DNA of 64,000 nt from NCBI RefSeq assembly GCF_018070575.1, contig NZ_JAGPXN010000011.1:124001-188000 (forward strand), written 5' to 3'. This DNA is from Micromonospora sp. C31. GTDB taxonomy: Bacteria > Actinomycetota > Actinomycetes > Mycobacteriales > Micromonosporaceae. The notes under the pieces are model-generated. The model was given only the letters and a program-made list of their open reading frames with translations, had not been told where the DNA came from and searched no databases. Numbering within the stretch: the first letter of the stretch is position 1; the number at the start of each line of letters is the position of its first letter. Shown in pieces: positions 58,818 to 64,000 of the stretch. A program made the position numbers and the translations under genes.

Positions 58818-61490
58818 ATGAGTCGGTGGGGATTCGTCGGCCGAACGGATGAGCTCGACCGTCTGCTGTCGGCGGTGACCGGCGCGGAGGGGCGGGGCCT
58901 CTTCTTCTCCGGCGACGCGGGCATCGGCAAGAGCCGACTGCTGCGCGAAGGGGTGGCGGCCCTCCCTCGCGACGGGTACGCCGTCTGGTCGATCGCGGCC
59001 AGCGCCACCACCGCCGCACTCCCCTTCGGCGGTCTCGTCCAGGTGCTCCCGACCGAGCAGCCGCAGGGCCTCTCCCCCGCCGGCATCCTGCGCTGGGCGG
59101 TGGACGTGCTGCAACAGCAGGCCGCCGGTCGCCGGATCGTGCTCGCGGTCGACGACGCGCACCTGCTCGACCCACCGTCCGCGGCGCTGGTGCACCTGGT
59201 CGCGCGGGTCGACAACGCCACGGTCATCGGCACGTCACGCGACGGCGAGCAGCTCCCGCTGCCGATCCGGGCCCTGTGGACCGACGGCCTGGTCGACCAC
59301 GTCGAGCTGAAGCCGCTGCCACCGGCCGAGACCACCCGGCTGCTCTCCGAGATCCTGCGGGGACCGGTCGACGCCACCTCCGCCGACCGGCTCGGCCGGC
59401 TCTCCGAGGGCAACCCGCTGCTGCTGCGCGAGCTGGTGTTCGCCGCCGACCGGGGGGAGCTGACCCGAACCTACGGCATCTGGAAGTGGACCGGCCGGCT
59501 GGAGCTGGCCCCCAATCTGACCGACCTGATCGACATCCGGATCGGCCAGCTCACCCCGGGCGTACGCGGGGTGGTGGAGCTGGTCGCCTTCGGCGAGCCG
59601 CTCGGCCTGCACCTGCTCAACCAGGCCGCCGACCCGGTGGACGTGGAGACCGCCGAGGAGCGCGGGCTGATCGCCGTGGAACACGACGACCGGCGGACCA
59701 ACGTACGGCTCGCCCACCCGCTCTACGGCGAGGTGATGCGCCGCCGCTGCCCGGTCAGCCGGACGCGGAGGTTGCAGGCCCGCCTCGCCGAGCTGCTGGA
59801 GCTGGTCGGCAAGCGACGCCGCGACGACCTGCTCCGGGTGGCGGTCTGGCGGCTCGACTCGGGCACCGCACAGGATCCGGCCCTGCTGCTCGACGCGGCC
59901 GGGCAGGCGTTCGCCCGCTACGACGTACCGCTGGCGACCCGGCTGGCCCGCGCGGCGCTCGACGCGGGCGGCGGCTTCGACGCGGCGGAGCTGCTGGCCA
60001 CCATCCTGATGTTCGCCGACCGCCCGGACGAGGCGATCGAGGTGCTCGACGCGGTCTCCGCCGACGTCGAGGACGACCGGCGGCTGAGCCGCTGGCTGAC
60101 CGTGCGGGGCATGGTCAGCTACTGGGGGTTGAGCCAGGAGTCCACGGTGGAGGAGATCGCGGCCCGCCGGTCGGCCCTCGGCGACTCCGCCGACCAGGCG
60201 CGGGTGCTGGCCTTCGAGGGCATCATGCGGCTGCACCGGCTGGACACCGGCATCGCGTTGCGGCTCGGGCAGACGGTGCTGGACCGGCCGGCCGCGAGCG
60301 TCGCCGCCCGGGAACTCGCCCGCAGCACGATCGCCCACCTCCAGGCGGCGCAGGGGCAGCTGCACCGCAGCGCCACCGCGATCAACCGGGTGCAGGCCGA
60401 GGCCGGCCGGTGGCGGGCGGACATGCCCTACCTGCAACTGGCCCTGGAGCTGGCCCGGGGCACCCGGCTGGCGCTCGCCGGCGACCTCGCCGGCATCGAC
60501 GCGATCGTGGCCGACGAGTTCGCCGACCTGGCCGGCGCCGGGGACTTCCGGCTCGGCACCGGCTACCTGGCCATCCTCCAGGCGTACGCGGCCCGGCTGC
60601 GCGGCCAGAGCGACGCGGCGCTGCGCACCAGCCTCGGCGCCTGCGCGGTGCTCGCCACCAGCCGGGTCTACGCGGGCCTCGCCCAGGCCGAACGGGCCCA
60701 GGCGGCGGCGCTGCGGGGTGACGCCGCGCAGGCGGCGGAGGCCATGGCGGAGGCGGACCGCACCCACGCGCCGGGCATGGTCGTGCTCTATCCGTGGCTG
60801 GAGCAGGCCCGCGGCGCCGTGCTCGCCGCCGGTGGCGACGTGTCCGGCGCCGGCAAGCACCTGAGCGGGCTGGCCGACCGGCTCCGCGCGGACGGCCTCG
60901 CCGGCCACGAGGTGCATGTGCTGCACGACCTGGTACGGCTGGGCCAGGCGGCCGCACCACTCGGGCCGACCTGCTCCGACGGCGGCCGGCGCACCGTCGC
61001 GCAGCGGCTCGCCGAGCTGTCCGAACGGGTCGACGGGGTGCTGCCGCCGCTGCTCGCCCGGCACGCCCGGGCCGCGGCGGGCGGTTCCGCCGACGAGCTG
61101 CTGGCGGTCGCCGACGGCTTCGACGCGCTGGACCTGGCCGTCTACGCGGCGGAGGCCACCGCCACCGCCCTGGACCGGCTGCGCCGGCAGCGGTCCCCGG
61201 CGGGCCCGGCCCGGGAGCGCCTCGCCGCCCTGCTCGGCCGCTGCGACCTGATCCGCACCCCGGCGTTGCAGGCCGGCTCCCCGGCGCTGAGCGAACGCGA
61301 GTGGCAGGTGGCCCGGCTCGCCGCCGACGGGGCGACCAGCCGGGCCATCGCCGAGCGGCTCTACCTCTCCGCCCGCACGGTGGAGAACCACCTCCAGCGG
61401 ATCTACGGCAAGCTCGGTGTCGCCGGTCGCGCCGAGCTGCGGGCCGCCCTCCGGGCGATCCCGGGCCACGACGGCGCGGAGAGCGGGTGA
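58818..61490 (+). CDS. Large ATP-binding LuxR-family (LAL) transcriptional regulator
   Basis: The 890-residue protein begins MSRWGFVGRTDELDRLLSAV with Walker A GDAGIGKSRLL (about 32-42), Walker B RRIVLAVDDAHLLD and LSEGNPLLLRELVF. A long TPR-like region follows, and a C-terminal LuxR helix-turn-helix LSEREWQVARLAADGATSRA continues with SARTVENHLQRIYGKLG. It is a complete LAL. It stands alone between clpS-side genes and pncB, with no biosynthetic genes in sight, and is divergent from the degenerate GTPase gene. The regulated genes are unknown; the divergent neighbour is the closest candidate. The 202-base gap before it should hold the promoters. Confidence 0.93.
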   Translation: MSRWGFVGRTDELDRLLSAVTGAEGRGLFFSGDAGIGKSRLLREGVAALPRDGYAVWSIAASATTAALPFGGLVQVLPTEQPQGLSPAGILRWAVDVLQQQAAGRRIVLAVDDAHLLDPPSAALVHLVARVDNATVIGTSRDGEQLPLPIRALWTDGLVDHVELKPLPPAETTRLLSEILRGPVDATSADRLGRLSEGNPLLLRELVFAADRGELTRTYGIWKWTGRLELAPNLTDLIDIRIGQLTPGVRGVVELVAFGEPLGLHLLNQAADPVDVETAEERGLIAVEHDDRRTNVRLAHPLYGEVMRRRCPVSRTRRLQARLAELLELVGKRRRDDLLRVAVWRLDSGTAQDPALLLDAAGQAFARYDVPLATRLARAALDAGGGFDAAELLATILMFADRPDEAIEVLDAVSADVEDDRRLSRWLTVRGMVSYWGLSQESTVEEIAARRSALGDSADQARVLAFEGIMRLHRLDTGIALRLGQTVLDRPAASVAARELARSTIAHLQAAQGQLHRSATAINRVQAEAGRWRADMPYLQLALELARGTRLALAGDLAGIDAIVADEFADLAGAGDFRLGTGYLAILQAYAARLRGQSDAALRTSLGACAVLATSRVYAGLAQAERAQAAALRGDAAQAAEAMAEADRTHAPGMVVLYPWLEQARGAVLAAGGDVSGAGKHLSGLADRLRADGLAGHEVHVLHDLVRLGQAAAPLGPTCSDGGRRTVAQRLAELSERVDGVLPPLLARHARAAAGGSADELLAVADGFDALDLAVYAAEATATALDRLRRQRSPAGPARERLAALLGRCDLIRTPALQAGSPALSEREWQVARLAADGATSRAIAERLYLSARTVENHLQRIYGKLGVAGRAELRAALRAIPGHDGAESG

Positions 61491-61506
61491 ACCCTAGGCT
61501 GGGGCG

Positions 61507-62793
61507 GTGAGCACCCTTCGTCCCGCGCTGCTGACCGACCACTACGAGCTGACCATGGTCAGTGCCGCCCTGCGCGACGGCACCGCCGACCGCCGCTGCG
61601 TCTTCGAGGTGTTCAGCCGCCGGCTGCCCGCGGGCCGCCGCTACGGCGTGGTCGCCGGCACCGGCCGGCTGATCGACCTGATCCGCGGCTTCCGCTTCGA
61701 CGCCGACGAGGTGGACTTCCTGCGCCGTACCGGGGTGGTCGACGAGCAGGCCGCCGCCTGGCTGCGCGACTACCGCTTCACCGGCGACGTCGAGGGCTAC
61801 GCCGAGGGCGAGCTGTTCTTTCCCAGCTCCCCGATCCTCACCGTCTCCGGCGGCTTCGCCGAGTGCGTGGTGCTGGAGACGCTCATCCTCTCCGTGCTCA
61901 ACCACGACAGCGCCGTCGCCGCCGCCGCCGCGCGGATGGTCACCGCGGCCCGGGGGCGGACCCTGATCGAGATGGGCTCCCGGCGCGCGCACGAGGAGGC
62001 GGCGGTGGCCGCGGCCCGGGCCGCGTACCTGGCCGGGTTCCGGTTCACCTCGAACCTCGCCGCCGGGCAGCGCTACGGCATCCCGACCGCCGGCACGGCC
62101 GCGCACGCGTTCACGCTGCTGCACACCGACGAACGGGCCGCGTTCGCCTCGCAGGTCGCCACGCTGGGCAAGGACACCACGCTGCTGGTCGACACGTACG
62201 ACATCAGCCAGGGCATCCGCAACGCGATCGCGGTGGCCGGGCCCGGCCTGCGGGCGGTACGGATCGACTCGGGCGACCTGGCGGTGATCGCCCAGCAGTC
62301 CCGCGAGCTGCTCGACTCGCTGGGCGCCACCGAAACCAAGATCATCGTCTCCGGCGACCTCGACGAGCACGCCATCGCCTCGCTCGCCGCCGAACCGGTC
62401 GACATGTACGGCGCGGGCACCGCCGTCGTCACCGGCTCCGGCGCCCCCACCGCCGGGCTGGTCTACAAGCTCGTCGAGGTCGAGGGCCGCCCGGTGGTCA
62501 AGCGCTCCGAGCACAAGGCCACCATCGGAGGCCGCAAGGTGGCCGTACGCCGGCACAAGCCGACCGGCACCGCCACCGAGGAGATCGTCGTGCCGCAGGG
62601 CGTGCCCGACCCCCGGCCCAACGACCGGCTGCTCCAGCACTCGTTCCTGGCCGGCGGCGAGCCGGTCGAGCGGCCGACGCTGGACGAGTCCCGGGAACAC
62701 CTGCGCCAGTGCCTGATCTCCATCCCCTGGGAAGGGCTGAAGCTCTCCGCCGGCGACCCGGCCATCCCGGTCACGGTCGTCCCGGCCGACTGA
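61507..62793 (+). CDS. pncB: Nicotinate phosphoribosyltransferase
   Basis: The 428-residue enzyme starts LRPALLTDHYELTMVSAALR and has VFEVFSRRLPAGRRYGVVAG, SPILTVSGGFAECVVLETLI, MGSRRAHEEAAVAAARAAYL, the phosphate loops VRIDSGDLAVIAQQSRELL and IIVSGDLDEHAIASL. It makes nicotinate mononucleotide from nicotinate and PRPP using ATP for NAD salvage. The GTG start has GGGGCGGTG overlap rather than a strong ribosome site. It lies 16 bases after the LuxR gene and 13 bases before pncA. Confidence 0.97.
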   Translation: MSTLRPALLTDHYELTMVSAALRDGTADRRCVFEVFSRRLPAGRRYGVVAGTGRLIDLIRGFRFDADEVDFLRRTGVVDEQAAAWLRDYRFTGDVEGYAEGELFFPSSPILTVSGGFAECVVLETLILSVLNHDSAVAAAAARMVTAARGRTLIEMGSRRAHEEAAVAAARAAYLAGFRFTSNLAAGQRYGIPTAGTAAHAFTLLHTDERAAFASQVATLGKDTTLLVDTYDISQGIRNAIAVAGPGLRAVRIDSGDLAVIAQQSRELLDSLGATETKIIVSGDLDEHAIASLAAEPVDMYGAGTAVVTGSGAPTAGLVYKLVEVEGRPVVKRSEHKATIGGRKVAVRRHKPTGTATEEIVVPQGVPDPRPNDRLLQHSFLAGGEPVERPTLDESREHLRQCLISIPWEGLKLSAGDPAIPVTVVPAD

Positions 62794-62806
62794 AAGGAGC
62801 ACCACG

Positions 62807-63388
62807 GTGAGCAACGCGCTGATCGTCGTGGACGTGCAGAACGACTTCTGCGAGGGCGGCTCGCTGGCCGTCGGCGGCGGGGCGGGCGTGGCGGCCGGGA
62901 TCACCCGGCTGCTCGCCGCCGAGCCGGGCCGCTGGGACCACGTGGTCGCGACGAAGGACTACCACGTCGACCCGGGCGCCCACTTCGGCGACCCGCCGGA
63001 CTTCGTGGACTCCTGGCCACGGCACTGCGTGGTCGGCACCCCCGGCTCGGAGTTCCACCCCGACCTGGCCACCGACCGGATCGAGGCGATCTTCCACAAG
63101 GGCGAGCACGCCGCCGCGTACTCCGGCTTCGAGGGGCACGCCGACGACGGCGAGTGCCTGGCCGACTGGCTGCGCCGGCACGGGGTGGACCGGGTCGACG
63201 TGGTGGGGATCGCCACGGACCACTGCGTACGGGCCACCGCGCTGGACGCCGCCCGCGAGGGCTTCGCCACCACCGTGCTGCTGGACCTGACCGCCGGGGT
63301 CGCCCCGGACACCACCGACGTGGCGCTGCGTGCCCTGGAGGGAGCCGGGGTCACCATGCGCGGTGAGCCTGTGATCAGGGCCGCATGA
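62807..63388 (+). CDS. pncA: Nicotinamidase/pyrazinamidase
   Basis: The 193-residue isochorismatase-fold enzyme has the catalytic Asp9 in IVVDVQNDFCEGGSL, the metal-site DYHVDPGAHF, catalytic Lys in IFHKGEHAAAYSGFEG and the nucleophile Cys in IATDHCVRATALDAAREGF. It hydrolyses nicotinamide to nicotinate, feeding PncB. GAAAGGAG precedes the GTG start. The pair forms a two-gene NAD-salvage operon. Confidence 0.97.
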   Translation: MSNALIVVDVQNDFCEGGSLAVGGGAGVAAGITRLLAAEPGRWDHVVATKDYHVDPGAHFGDPPDFVDSWPRHCVVGTPGSEFHPDLATDRIEAIFHKGEHAAAYSGFEGHADDGECLADWLRRHGVDRVDVVGIATDHCVRATALDAAREGFATTVLLDLTAGVAPDTTDVALRALEGAGVTMRGEPVIRAA

Positions 63389-63453
63389 GGCGCTAATTCG
63401 CTGGCGGGTGTCGTGCCTCCGGCCGGAGGATGTCCGGCGGAGGTACGCACCGA

Positions 63454-64000
63454 CATGAACATGAAGCCTTACCGGGAGGCGCTCGCCCTGCCCGGTCTCC
63501 GGTCGTTGCTGCTGGTGTCGGTGCTCGCCCGCGTCCCGCTCACCGCCACCGGGGTGACCCTGACGTTCTACGTCGTGCTCGACCTCGGACGCGGCTACGG
63601 GGCGGCCGGGCTCGTCGGCGCGGCGATCACCGTGGGCGCCGCCATCGGCGGCCCGCTGCTCGGCCGCCTGGTCGACCGGCGCGGCCTGCGGCCCGTCCTC
63701 GTGCTGACCGGGATCGCCGAGGCCGTCTTCTGGTCCACCGCGCCGGTGCTGCCGTACCCGGTGCTGCTGCCCGCCGCGTTCCTGGCCGGCTCGCTCGCCC
63801 TGCCGATCTTCTCGGTGGTCCGGCAGTCCATCGCCGCGATGGTGCCGCCGGAGCAGCGCCGCCCCGCGTACGCGCTGGACTCGATGTCGGTGGAGCTGTC
63901 GTTCATGGTCGGTCCCGCGCTGGCCGTGGCGGCGGTGACCGCGATCTCCGCGCGCACCACCCTCTACCTGGTCGGGGCCGGCATCGTCGCCGCCGGCGTC
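63454..64000 (+). CDS. MFS transporter, N-terminal part (cut by window end)
   Basis: The visible 182 residues begin MNMKPYREALALPGLRSLLL and show five to six membrane helices, the loop PLLGRLVDRRGLRPVLVL (MFS motif A) and VVRQSIAAMVPPEQRRPAYA, as in the MFS_1 group of unknown drug exporters. GGAGG lies upstream of the ATG at 63454; ATG at 63460 is an alternative. The rest of the gene lies outside the window, so the substrate class cannot be judged. Confidence 0.85.

Overview
The window looks like the chromosome of a high-GC actinomycete, most likely a Micromonosporaceae member (Micromonospora or a close relative). Support comes from pervasive G/C third positions, the conserved neighbourhood clpS – DUF2017 – mec – cysO – cysM – MBL – rph – rdgB, an actinobacterial hut operon, a DUF6244-type helical protein, and two dispersed repeat types that I associate from memory with this family (AAGGG/CCCTT palindromes, and a 56-bp repeat readable as VSARSELASPAVANEGGF). 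No database search was run; names rest on reading motifs, and numbers quoted for reference proteins are recalled.

Region 1 (about 0-20.8 kb) is a compact biosynthetic gene cluster. Regulators and accessory genes (large LuxR, type II thioesterase, a 73-residue orphan protein, SARP) lead into a P450, an NAD-dependent 3-hydroxyacyl-CoA dehydrogenase and a flavin split-barrel protein. The core is a six-gene minus-strand operon: an A-T-R NRPS with no condensation domain, an Aat-like aminoacyl-tRNA transferase, a GNAT-like protein, a COMT-type methyltransferase fold, a long acyl-CoA dehydrogenase and a TenA/PqqC-like protein. An Fe(II)/2OG oxygenase, another LuxR, and a divergent TetR/DHA2 exporter pair close the cluster. 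The pairing of a condensation-less NRPS with an Aat homologue whose substrate pocket is altered is the best candidate for an undescribed system. Several other enzymes have a substituted catalytic residue.

Region 2 (about 21.1-26.4 kb) is a small accessory island. It lies between an intact tRNA-Lys(CTT) and a degenerate copy of that tRNA's 3' part. It holds a three-gene toxin cassette (DUF6244-like protein, CdiA-type tRNase toxin domain, SitI3-like immunity protein), a Nudix hydrolase, a CYTH protein, unknown genes and an aldo/keto reductase that has lost its N-terminus. No integrase is visible.

Region 3 (26.5-43.3 kb) is housekeeping and envelope biology. It has two tandem L,D-transpeptidase lipoproteins, tRNA-His, orn, a GT87-type mannosyltransferase, a CopCD-YcnI copper pair, an ECF sigma factor divergent from a zinc-finger anti-sigma-like protein, a MauE-DsbA-membrane protein-Bcp redox operon, tRNA-Leu, an expansin, a MOSC protein and a methyltransferase.

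Region 4 (43.3-51.6 kb) is a histidine utilisation operon: RpiR-type regulator, hutU, an M20 amidohydrolase probably filling the HutG step, hutF, hutI, hutH.

Region 5 (51.6-64 kb, mostly minus strand) holds rdgB and rph linked by a tandem repeat that keeps stop and start codons overlapping, the CysO-CysM-Mec sulfur-carrier cysteine pathway (with an unusual tail on CysO), clpS, a degenerate GTPase-like protein, a second large LuxR regulator, pncB, pncA and the start of an MFS transporter.
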